Shown piece after piece: positions 45,926 through 55,400 of a stretch of DNA of 64,000 nucleotides. The DNA lies in NCBI GenBank assembly GCA_024362935.1, contig JANCRA010000040.1, positions 3,844,001-3,908,000 of the forward strand, in the 5' to 3' direction. The notes under the pieces were generated by a model. That model had not been told where the DNA came from. It made no database searches and saw nothing but the letters and a program-made list of their open reading frames with translations. The DNA is from Setophaga petechia. Taxonomy: Eukaryota > Chordata > Aves > Passeriformes > Parulidae. The first letter of the stretch is position 1. Every line of letters begins with the position of its first letter. A program made the position numbers and the translations under genes.

Positions 45926-48900
45926 AATGTAAGCGCCAGCCTGCTCAGCGCGCAGACACAAAAAGAGCAGGCCAAGGGAATGTAAAAACCAAATCTAACC
46001 AAGCGCGCGGTAATGTTACTGTTTCTAAAAGTGAAGCAGATGCTTCAAAGATCACATCTGCTCATCCAGTGTTAAATGCTAAACAAAATAGCCTTTGTTA
46101 TAATTCAAGTGATCCAGTGTTAACCACATATTCTGTCAATGAGCCTTACAGGTTGCAGCTGACAGAATCACTCCAGCTGAAAGATACTGACTGGCATTTT
46201 GTCTCTGTCAATCCGGAACAGAACGGTACTTGGCATCGAATTCACTGTAAGTACATCATCGTTGGGGACACCAAACACACACCACATGAGATTGAAATTG
46301 CTCCAGGAATGACAACGTCAGATCCTGAGCAATTCGTTCTCGGGCTGCATTGTATTCACCCACCTTTGTTTCTTCCCAAAGGTCAAATTGTTGCACAAGC
46401 TATCCCTGTGCCATTTTTACCTGAAACCACCAAAAAACAAGGGCCCACAGTCGCCCGAGTCCAAGCTATTGGAACTCACAAACCTAAATTATGGTGCAAT
46501 GTCAGTGGAGGTGAGGAGTCCAAACGCATTGAGATGCTTGTAGACACAGGTGCAGACTGCACAGTGATCCCAGTACGAGACTGGCCAGCACATTGGCCTT
46601 TGCAAGACATTACTGGTCATGTTCAAGGTGTGGGAGGCATCCAATTGGCAAAACAATCCAGAAATATTGTCCAAATTGAAGGACCAAACGGACAAATGGC
46701 AAATATCCGTCCATTTGTGTTAGATTATTCAGAACCTTTGTTAGGGAGAGATTTGATGGCTCAGTGGGGTGTCACAATTAATATTCCAGACTCCCCACAG
46801 GATTTTTGTACAGCGGCCATTGAAAAACAGCGCCTCACCCAAAAACTGAAGTGGAAAACAGACAACCCAGTTCAGGTGAAACAATGGCCGCTAAATAAAC
46901 AAAAAATAAAGGCGCTTGAGGAGCTAGTGGAAGAGCAATTGAAAAAGGGTCACATTGTGGAGACCATGTCCCCGTGGAATTCTCCAGTGTTTGTCATTCA
47001 GAAAGCTGACAAAAAGAGATGGCGGCTCCTCCACGACCTCCGACAAATTAATAATGTCATTGAAGATATGGGCTCTCCCCAACCTGGTATGCCATCCCCA
47101 ACAATGCTTCCCCAGGACTGGAAATTAGCTGTTATTGATATTAAAGATTGTTTTTTCCATATCCCCCTGCACCCTGACGATGCACCGCGTTTCGCATTCT
47201 CAGTCCCAACCATCAACATGGAAGCCCCTATGAAAAGGTACCACTGGACAGTTCTTCCTCAGGGTCTGAAAGTCTCCCCAGCTATCTGCCAGTGGTATGT
47301 CTCTTCCCTGCTTTCCCCAGTCCGTGCAGCTGCAGAAAAGGCCATCATCTATCATTATATGGATGATATCCTTGTGTGTGCCCCCAATGATGATCTACTC
47401 ACACATGTCCTTGACCTAACAATCGATGCATTGATTGTTGCAGGATTCGAGCTCCAGGAAAAGAAAATTCAAAAGATGCCACCTTGGAAATATTTGGGCC
47501 TAGAAATTGGAAACAGGACAATTGTTCCTCAAAAACTAGAAATCAATCCAAACATCAAGACCCTTGCGGATGTCCACAAGCTGTGTGGATCCTTGAATTG
47601 GGTAAGACCATGGCTCGGTCTGACTAATGAAGACCTTGCCCCTCTTTTCAATTTATTGAAAGGGGGAGAGGACCCAGGTGCTCCTAGGTCTGTTACCCCA
47701 GAAGCACGGAAAGCTCTAGAAAAGGTTCAAATTGCAATGTCCACAAGACAGGCTCACCGATGCCGGCCTGACCTGCCATTCAAACTTATCATCTTAGGTA
47801 AGTTGCCACATCTCCATGGAATCATTTTCCAGTGGGAGGAAAAACATACACATAAGGCAAAGGGCACACCTAAAAAGAGCCAGGACAAGAGGGACCCTCT
47901 CTTGATCATAGAATGGGTTTTCCTCAGTCACAAACGGCCCAAGAGAATGACAAAGCCTCAGGAGCTGGTAGCAGAACTGATCCGGAAAGCAAGGACCCGG
48001 ATCAGGGAGCTAGCAGGATGTGACTTTGAGTGCATTCACATTCCAACTGAGTTAAAATCAGGTCAAAATTCTATGCAAATATTAGAACAATTGCTTCGAG
48101 AAAATGAAGTATTGCAGTTTGCTCTGGATTCCTACTCAGGACAAATTTCTGTCCACCGGCCTGCCCACAAAATGTTTGAACAAGAGGTTCAATTTATTCT
48201 GAAATTGAGAAGCGCTCTGAGTAAGAGACCTTTAAAAAAGGCTCTGACTGTCTTTACAGATGCATCTGGGAAGTCCCACAGGTCTGTTATGACTTGGAAG
48301 GATCCTCAAACCCAGCAGTGGGAGACAGACATTGCTGAGGTGGAAGGTTCACCTCAAGTTGCTGAATTGGCTGCTGTTGTTAGAGCTTTTGAAAGATTCT
48401 CAGAACCATTTAATCTGATTACAGATTCCGCATATGTAGCAGGAGTAGTATCCAGAGCAGACCAAGCCACACTGCAAGAAGTGTCTAACATCACACTGTT
48501 TGAATTGCTCTCAAAACTTGTAAAGTTAGTCACTAGCCGAGAGCAACCATTTTATGTGATGCACGTCAGGTCACACACCGACTTGCCAGGGTTCATCGCT
48601 GAGGGTAACAGGAGGGCAGATGCTCTTGCTGCACCTGCAGTGATGGCCACTCTTCCTAATGTCTTTGAACAAGCAAAAATCAGCCACCAGCTTTTCCACC
48701 AAAATGCACCTGGCCTAGTTCGTCTGTTTAACATCACTCGAGAACAGGCCAAAGCGATTGTGGACACATGCCCAAATTGCCAACAACATGCACTCCCTAC
48801 GCTGACTGCAGGGGCAAACCCTAGGGGGTTAAACAGTTGTGAACTGTGGCAAACAGATGTCACACACATACAGTCATTTGGACGGCAGAAATACGTTCAT

Positions 48901-49620
48901 GTTAGTGTGGATACCTTTTCTGGAGCTGTCTATGCTTCTGCCCACACAGGAGAGTCATCTAATGATGCCATTAAGCACCTCTTACAGGCTTTTTCTTTCA
49001 TGGGCATCCCCAAGGAGCTGAAAACTGATAATGGCCCTGCCTATAAATCCAAGGAATTCGGGAGCTTCCTGCAGCAATGGGGAGTAGAGCACAAAACTGG
49101 CATCCCCTACTCCCCTACAGGTCAAGCCATAGTGGAAAGGACTCACTGCAGTATTAAAAGAGTCCTGGAACAACAACAACAGGTTCTGAAGGTGGAACCC
49201 CCCTACATCCGGTTGTCCAGGGCATTATTCACGATAAATTTTCTGAATTGTTCTTTTGACAACCTGAACCCGCCTATCCTGCGCCACTTTGGGGGGAGCA
49301 GGCACTTGAAGCTAAAAGAAAGGCCTCCGGTTTTGGTAAAAGACCCTGAGACTTGGAAAACGGTGGGACCTTACAACTTAGTCACTTGGGGACGTGGATA
49401 CGCCTGTGTGTCCACCCCCTCTGGGTTAAAATGGGTTCCCTCCAAGTGGGTAAAGCCCTATGTTCCCAAAGTCTCAGAGAAATCTACAGAAGTGCCCCAG
49501 GTTGCTAACGCTGCCTGGAGAAGAAAACGCCACACGCGTTCTCTGGAGGAAATTCCATTAAGCCTCCTATCTGAAACAGCTTGTGATATGTTTGTTTTAA
49601 GTTTCCTTTTACTGGTTTAG
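45922..49620 (+). CDS. pol: Pro-Pol polyprotein, intact, by -1 frameshift from gag
   Basis: One open frame of 1232 codons supplies all viral enzymes as a Gag-Pro-Pol fusion; it has no ATG at its head. Order: a basic linker; a region (about 46140-46440) placed like the betaretroviral dUTPase but lacking its clear motifs; an aspartic protease with DTGAD (Asp codon 46543) and GRDL near 46750; RT with VIDIKD (47137), LPQG and YMDD (47356-47367); RNase H with D48259, E48364, D48424 and D48619; and integrase with an HHCC finger (HQLFH at 48685, CPNC at 48769) and the DDE triad (codons 48856, 49027, 49135). All catalytic residues that I can place are present. Pro and Pol share one frame, unlike the two-shift betaretroviral plan. 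Confidence 0.95.
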   Translation: MKCKRQPAQRADTKRAGQGNVKTKSNQARGNVTVSKSEADASKITSAHPVLNAKQNSLCYNSSDPVLTTYSVNEPYRLQLTESLQLKDTDWHFVSVNPEQNGTWHRIHCKYIIVGDTKHTPHEIEIAPGMTTSDPEQFVLGLHCIHPPLFLPKGQIVAQAIPVPFLPETTKKQGPTVARVQAIGTHKPKLWCNVSGGEESKRIEMLVDTGADCTVIPVRDWPAHWPLQDITGHVQGVGGIQLAKQSRNIVQIEGPNGQMANIRPFVLDYSEPLLGRDLMAQWGVTINIPDSPQDFCTAAIEKQRLTQKLKWKTDNPVQVKQWPLNKQKIKALEELVEEQLKKGHIVETMSPWNSPVFVIQKADKKRWRLLHDLRQINNVIEDMGSPQPGMPSPTMLPQDWKLAVIDIKDCFFHIPLHPDDAPRFAFSVPTINMEAPMKRYHWTVLPQGLKVSPAICQWYVSSLLSPVRAAAEKAIIYHYMDDILVCAPNDDLLTHVLDLTIDALIVAGFELQEKKIQKMPPWKYLGLEIGNRTIVPQKLEINPNIKTLADVHKLCGSLNWVRPWLGLTNEDLAPLFNLLKGGEDPGAPRSVTPEARKALEKVQIAMSTRQAHRCRPDLPFKLIILGKLPHLHGIIFQWEEKHTHKAKGTPKKSQDKRDPLLIIEWVFLSHKRPKRMTKPQELVAELIRKARTRIRELAGCDFECIHIPTELKSGQNSMQILEQLLRENEVLQFALDSYSGQISVHRPAHKMFEQEVQFILKLRSALSKRPLKKALTVFTDASGKSHRSVMTWKDPQTQQWETDIAEVEGSPQVAELAAVVRAFERFSEPFNLITDSAYVAGVVSRADQATLQEVSNITLFELLSKLVKLVTSREQPFYVMHVRSHTDLPGFIAEGNRRADALAAPAVMATLPNVFEQAKISHQLFHQNAPGLVRLFNITREQAKAIVDTCPNCQQHALPTLTAGANPRGLNSCELWQTDVTHIQSFGRQKYVHVSVDTFSGAVYASAHTGESSNDAIKHLLQAFSFMGIPKELKTDNGPAYKSKEFGSFLQQWGVEHKTGIPYSPTGQAIVERTHCSIKRVLEQQQQVLKVEPPYIRLSRALFTINFLNCSFDNLNPPILRHFGGSRHLKLKERPPVLVKDPETWKTVGPYNLVTWGRGYACVSTPSGLKWVPSKWVKPYVPKVSEKSTEVPQVANAAWRRKRHTRSLEEIPLSLLSETACDMFVLSFLLLV

Positions 49621-49640
49621 ATCCTGCTGCTCGTGTGCAG
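49606..49640 (+). promoter_or_regulatory. Candidate env splice acceptor
   Basis: A T-rich tract (TTTCCTTTTACTGGTTTAG) ends in AG at 49620, at the pol stop, and a second one (CTGCTGCTCGTGTGCAG) ends at about 49640. Either would place the env ATG (49653) first in the spliced RNA. Which is used cannot be told from sequence. Confidence 0.4.
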
Positions 49641-49652
49641 TCTCGAGACGCC

Positions 49653-51038
49653 ATGAGACCGAGCCTGCTCCTCATCCTACCTGTGATCATTTCTCCAGCG
49701 ATCTCCTGGATAGTCCCTCAGCCCAAAGCGAATGTATAGACCACCTTAGCCAGAGCCCTTGGACAAGATCACATTTGTCTCTCCACAGCAACAGCCTCTG
49801 ACCCCCTCTCAACTTGCCTAGTGGGAGTTCCCTTTAAATCCTCAGAGTTCCCAAATGAAATGTGGAATGCCTTAAATGAAGTTAACTTACTCGCTCCTTC
49901 TCCGGGCCACTATCCTGCTGACAATCCCTTACTGTTTTGGCGCGAGTGGGCGAGAAAGTTACCAGTGCCAGAGAGGGAGCCACAAGAGTTCCATCTCTTG
50001 GGCTCCATGAATGCAACCTTTTGCATTCACTTTAAATTCAATTCCCAATTGCCATATCAGAATGGTAAACGAGACACCTATTCTGACCCTAGCAACCCAC
50101 ACTATACTGACAAAAACTGGTGTGAAAATTCTGTCCTAGTCATGCATTCACCAGGTAGTGATTACAAGCCTCGTGAACTCCCAAAAGGCATGTTTTTGAT
50201 ATGTGGGGACAGAGCATGGGCAGGTCTCCCTCCTCGTCTGCTCGGAGGTCCATGTACGTTTGGCAAGCTGAGCCTGTTAACCCCAAATCGAACAAACCTA
50301 ATTCATTGGCAAGCAAAAAACAACACACATACATTGGCTATCCAAAAAAGAGACCTAAGGCAATTAGACCCTGACTGTAATTCAGAAATTGTTCACTGGT
50401 CTAGGCCTAAAGCCACTGCAATTACTGTCCTTCTCCCCTGGGTCTCAGCAGCAAAAAGCATGGGAGAATTAGGCCGATTAGAATGCTGGGTTGCTAAACA
50501 GGCAAACCTTACTTCTGCTGCCCTGAGTGACCTCTTATCAGATGAGGAAATTACCAGACAAGCCACCATTCAGAATAGGGCAGCCATAGACTATCTGCTC
50601 CTTCTGCACAACCATCGCTGTGAAGAATTTGAAGGTCTCTGCTGCCTCAACTTGTCATCAAAGACAGAGAACATCCACGCCATGATTGACAAGATGAAAA
50701 CCATGGTGAGCGACATCAAGCGAGAAACTGACGACTGGCTGAGTGGACTGTTCAAAGGCTGGGGACTCTCGGGCTGGTTGGGATCTATTCTGAAAACTGT
50801 AATTTCAGGATTGTTTATAATAATTATCATTGTTGTAGTTGTTAGCATTGTTTTTGGACTAATCAAGCGCATGGTTCTCAAGTTAATTTCAAGCTCATCT
50901 CCCCCTCCTGAAGTTTACCATTTAGAAACCCTTAGTACTCCATTAAACAACATAAAACCCTCAGTGGAAAACACTGAACCTCCTATAGAGGAGGAACTAA
51001 TTTACCAACCCTGGTTTGGCGAGCACTCTACACCATAA
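49653..51038 (+). pseudogene. env: Env glycoprotein, interrupted by one in-frame TAG
   Basis: The envelope precursor (surface SU plus transmembrane TM) for entry. ATG at 49653 opens a signal peptide (RPSLLLILPVIISPAIS). An in-frame TAG at 49737-49739 then breaks the gene after 28 codons; the same frame is open from 49740 to the TAA at 51036-51038. SU (to about 50360) ends in a minimal RDLR furin-type motif (50349-50360) and is short. TM has a hydrophobic stretch between two Cys resembling an internal fusion loop, a QNRAAIDYLLL stretch and CX6CC (50619-50645), a membrane span at about 50790-50865 and a tail of about 57 residues. Three N-glycosylation sequons lie in SU and two in TM. TM features resemble alpharetroviral/gamma-type Envs, not betaretroviral ones. 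As it stands, no full Env should be made unless the stop is read through. Confidence 0.9.
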
Positions 51039-51064
51039 GCTCCGTTTTCTTTTTAAACAAAACT
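51039..51064 (+). other. Env-PPT spacer
   Basis: A short T-rich then A-rich spacer between the env stop and the polypurine tract. There is no room for an accessory gene between env and the 3' LTR. Confidence 0.7.
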
Positions 51065-51073
51065 AGGGGGAGA
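51065..51073 (+). promoter_or_regulatory. Polypurine tract
   Basis: AGGGGGAGA directly abuts the 3' LTR, the place where plus-strand DNA synthesis is primed. It is short but purine-only and G-rich, preceded by ACAAAACT. Confidence 0.88.
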
Positions 51074-51571
51074 TGTTGCAGTGTTACGCAACTCTCTCTC
51101 CTGCCCCCTCCCCCTTCTTCCTCCCACCTAGCTGCCTATCAATCAAATCTACCTGAGACATCCCCTGTCATCTGATTGGCTTTTACCTGTCCTTCCCCAC
51201 CCCTAATCCGAGGCTTGAAAAAGACAGAGAACATGTGCTCCTTGCTCTGTTGCCCCTGCGATTTCCACCAGAGAGGTTCTCCCCAGGTGGGTCCTAGAAC
51301 CACCACAGGGACCCCTTATGCATCTATTAAACCTGGACTGAACTTACAACAGAGACTGCTTCTTTCTTCACTGACGCTGTAAGCTTCTCTGCCAAAGGTA
51401 ACTGGGTTCCTTTCCTGCTTGGACTCCCCAAGAGCTCGTGTGCTGCATTCCATAACTAGCCATAGGCTCCTCTGTGGGAAATAACTACAGCTGTAGCCTT
51501 CGGCCCGGCAGCGAGAGCAAGGGAGCTAAGCAGGACACACCCTTACCACCAAGGGAAATATAAAAACTATA
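51074..51571 (+). repeat. 3' LTR of the provirus
   Basis: 498 bp matching the 5' LTR base for base as far as I can compare by eye (constant offset 8504). The ATTGG box is at 51175-51179 and ATTAAA at 51326-51331. It ends AACTATA, then the AACTCC duplication at 51572. The identity points to very recent insertion. Confidence 0.97.
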
Positions 51572-52470
51572 AACTCCCTTAAGATCTGTTCCATAAAGTT
51601 GTAATCCAGATTTTTTAGGAATTTTCTGCCCCAGGCTGTGACATCTGAGTGATGATCCTAGGTAATTTCTGACAAGTTGAAATTCCCTATAAGGACAAGG
51701 GCAGGTAACATGGAAGTGTCCCTTAGTACCTCAAAACATCATTTGTAAGGGTCATTGTCCTTGCTAGGCAGTCTATAGAAGATTCCCATGGTGATCATCC
51801 ACACTGTTTACCCCTTGATTCTTATCCAGAGACTCTCAACTGTGTCATTGCCACATGTGAGCTCCATACATTCTAACCTATTCCATACAGTGCCTCCCCT
51901 CCACCTTTTCTGCCCCACCTATCTGTCCTGAAGAGCGTGTAACTGCCCCACAGGGCACTCCACTCACAGGACTCATTCCACCAGGTGCACGTATGCCAAT
52001 GATATCAAATCTCTGGAACTGGGCCACAGCTTTGGGCACCTCTTGTTTGTTCCTCATGCTGCAGGAATTAGTGTAGAAATATTGCAGGTGTTCTATATCA
52101 TAGCCAACACCACCTGAGCCATATTGAGGAAGTGCTGGTTTCCTCAAGTTTTGATACACTGTCCCCTTGCTCATCACTGGCCAGCCTGATTTTGTCCCTT
52201 TCCCCCTTCCAAGCTAGTTTAAAGCTCTGTCAACAGGTCCCACTAGCACTCCTGTGCTAGAACTCTTTTTTCCCCTCTTCAATAGGGGCAACCTATCAGG
52301 TGTCAGTAGACCACGTGTTGAATAGATCATCCCATGGTCAACAAACCCAAAATTTTTCTGCTGATAGCAACCTCAGAGCCATGCATTGACCTGGTTAGTG
52401 GATCTCCCTATTCCAATAAATATTATTTCTTGTTACAGGAAGACTCAAGGAAATTACTTCCTCTGCTCTT
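51572..52470 (-). mobile_element. CR1 LINE, 5' ORF2 part, split by the provirus
   Basis: Starts with the right AACTCC duplication (51572-51577), then reads as antisense CR1 ORF2 endonuclease. The minus frame at 51878-52177 has FYTNSCSMRNKQE and FDIIGI, the start of the CR1 endonuclease. Lower coordinates continue with frame-shifted text for the later endonuclease (a 'NFNLSEIT'-like stretch near 51680). This joins directly to the ORF2 text left of the provirus at 42563. The 5' limit is a guess; text to about 52570 may still be CR1. Confidence 0.82.
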
Positions 52471-55400
52471 GATCCCTCTACCAATTGTTCCAGAGCCCTG
52501 AAGTCTCTTTTGATTACCTTTGGACTTTTTGTCATTTTGTCGCTGCCAACTTGAACAACCAACAACGAATAGTAATCAGATTTCTGAGGGAAAGAAAAAA
52601 AATTTTAAGCAAAAGCAGGCCATCTCCAGAAGCAAAACAATATCACAGACACACCACCATACTTTTCCTATGAGAGAATGAGTGGTACCAGGATGCCATG
52701 GGTAATAATGGGAAAACCTATCCATATGATAGCTACCCAGTAAACTGGGTATTTTCAAATGTTCTGTCATTCTGAAGACTGCAATCTTACCAAAAACACA
52801 GAAATAAAAAGAACAAATTAAAAGCATTCACAGTCATTTCAAAGGAATAAGTAAATCCCTGTGATAGCTTTATTTGCAAATTGATACCTTGCACAGTTTT
52901 GCAGAAACCTGTCAGTACATGTTGCCTCACGTCCATATATTTCTGATTTTTAGAAGAGTTTATCATTACATCCCCCACCAAAGTCATAATCCTTAATTTG
53001 TGATTGCACAATCATTTAACATCATAACAAATCATATTATTACAGTGTATTACAAATCTAAGTGAGAAATAACTGGCAAGAGATGGGATTTCTTAAAGGA
53101 AGAAAACAGTCTTTAAAGACCAGTGGCAAGGAAGAAGAGGTATGAAACAGGGCTGAGAAAGTGTAGTTAGAATTGTCACCCTTTTTCTCCAAGTGTCACT
53201 GATTCATTTTTCTTGTATATTTCTCTGGAATTTATGTGTTTGTCTTGTTTATAATCCACAAAAGGCTGAGAGTCCTACTGATTTTCCAGTTTTACCTCTT
53301 TTCCAATGATCTGTGAGTGAGGGCAGCTAGTTTGACAGAAAAAAAAAGCTCCTGCAGAACTGTTTGTTTGATGTTGTTTGCATACATTTCTTTATTTTGT
53401 GAACATTTTAGTTCTGAGAGTACTAATAAGCAGGCATCAAACACAGTTCCCACTAAGTAAATCGTAAAACTCACACTGACTTCAGTGAGGTCATACCTTC
53501 CTAACTGTGGATTACAGTCTTTCACCCATGCAGAAAGAATAGTCTGAGAACACCATCTGAGCATCAAACCTTTTCTTTTCCTGTCAGGATCCAACCTATT
53601 GATGTGAACAGAGGGCTGAACAATGCCCTGCCAGAGCTTTTTTTGATTGGATGACTTAAAGAGCCAGAGGTTGTCCATCCACAAATAGCAATACTGCTGT
53701 GTGCAAATCTGAAGAATTTCTGTCCATTTCATATAGGCCAGCACAGAGCTTTAAAATCATAATATCATATGCAGAGCCCCTTGTATACATATTAATTTGA
53801 TTAGTCAGGTGGTCCCACATAACATTCTGACACCATTACTGCCTCATTAATATAAATCTAGAGGGCAAAACAGATCCTCAGCTTATTTAACACATGACAG
53901 ATTTTTTTACCAGTTGGCATAAAGACTCAGAGTTGGAAATTTTAGAAATTAGCCGTAGAGATCAATGTACCAAAGAGAATGGTCCTGTGTTAGGTACTTT
54001 CCTGCATCTGGCCCTTTCCATGTGTGTCTCTTCAATTGTGGTGACTCTCATGCTCATTGTGAGTTCTTTGTTGAGGAAATTGCATTCTGTGGGTCCATTA
54101 TTCTCAGGGCTTTGTTTTGGTTTAGTTTGTATTTTATGCGAGTAGGACACTACCAAAAAAGAATGTTTTTGAAAACCGCTAAGTGCGAGTTGTTTTGTGT
54201 ACTGAATAAAACCACAATGTTAAAAAATCAAACCAAAACAAAACAAAAGAAACTCCAACCAAAGCAGAAGGACAGAAATCTGTTTAAAGAGATGACAAGT
54301 CAAATCTAGAAGGCAGAAAATGGGGAATTAACTCAGCGCAACATCTGCTCCAGGATAAACCAGTAAAATTTAATTAATTTTCATACCTCATCTTTCAAAC
54401 AAACCTCTCAAAACATTTTATACTAAAAGACAAAATTGCAAGAAAACTGGTTACAGAAGAGGTTATTGCAACTGTTTCATAGCCGGCAAATGAAGGAAAT
54501 TGGGTGCAGCAACGGGCTGGTCCAGGGAAAAAAGGATGCATATTTACAGAGGAGAAAGGTATTATCCTTGTACAGTATAACAGAAAACAGAGATGAATAA
54601 TAATAACATGAAAGAAGATGATGTTCAGTTCAATGATGGGGATGGGGATGAGGATGAGGATAAGAAATTTTCTCCTGGTATAAAAACTTGCATCAGTTAT
54701 ATATATATGTAGTAACTAAATTTCCTGGCCTTGAAGAATATGTAAATTCATTTTGCAAATGGAAAAACCTAGACTAAAAAAATACTCTAATAGGACTGTT
54801 CTAGGAACAGAGGCAGCCTCCTACTCCCAGCAGCTGGAGGATGAGATATGAGACTGCCAGTACATGCCAGGACAAGAATAAAAAACCTTCTCTGTTACTT
54901 TTGGCATATCCAGTACTTTCCCATTTTTTAGTGTAATAGTGTATGGTACTTTTCAGCAGGTCCATGAGCTAGAATTCCAGTTTGAATTATTTATTAGAAG
55001 TACAATTTTTGCCTTAGTCTGTCATCTCTGAAGATCACAAAACAAGTCAGCATCAGGGACATGGATGTGACTCAGGAGCTGTCCCCAGTGCTGAACTCCA
55101 GGTGCCTGGCAGATGACATCAATTCAGAGAAGAAAGGGACAAGGAGAGGGCCTGGGAAAGCCAATCCCCATTCCAATTTTGATCACACAATAGCATAGAA
55201 GGACTGTTTAATGATTTGACAGTAGAAGATAGAAGTACTCATGTTCTCTGAGAATGAAAGCGAAGGAAAGGAATGCTAGTTTTAGAAGACTGTATTTTCA
55301 CAGAGAAGGGAAACAATAAAGAATCAAGCTATGGAAAAGAAGATGAATGCAAAATGTTAGAGTAAAGCATGATTTTTTAAAACTTTTTGACAGACAGTTG

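Larger units (their letters stand above)
42570..51571 (+). mobile_element. Complete endogenous retrovirus, class II (beta-like)
   Basis: A 9002-bp provirus: LTR, tRNA-Lys primer site, leader, gag, pro-pol, env, polypurine tract, LTR. The two 498-bp LTRs appear identical by eye and the 6-bp target duplication is perfect. It is inserted in the antisense strand of a CR1 ORF2. Gag and the whole pro-pol frame are open; env has one in-frame stop. The class II assignment rests on the Lys primer site, the DTGAD protease, the YMDD RT, the HHCC/DDE integrase and the 6-bp duplication. Its base composition differs from the AT-rich host DNA around it. Its family name cannot be given without a search. Confidence 0.97.

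Noticed and set aside
53292..53744. 150-codon minus-strand frame
   Set aside because: Long for this region, but no domain and no upstream signals; chance cannot be excluded, so it is not called.
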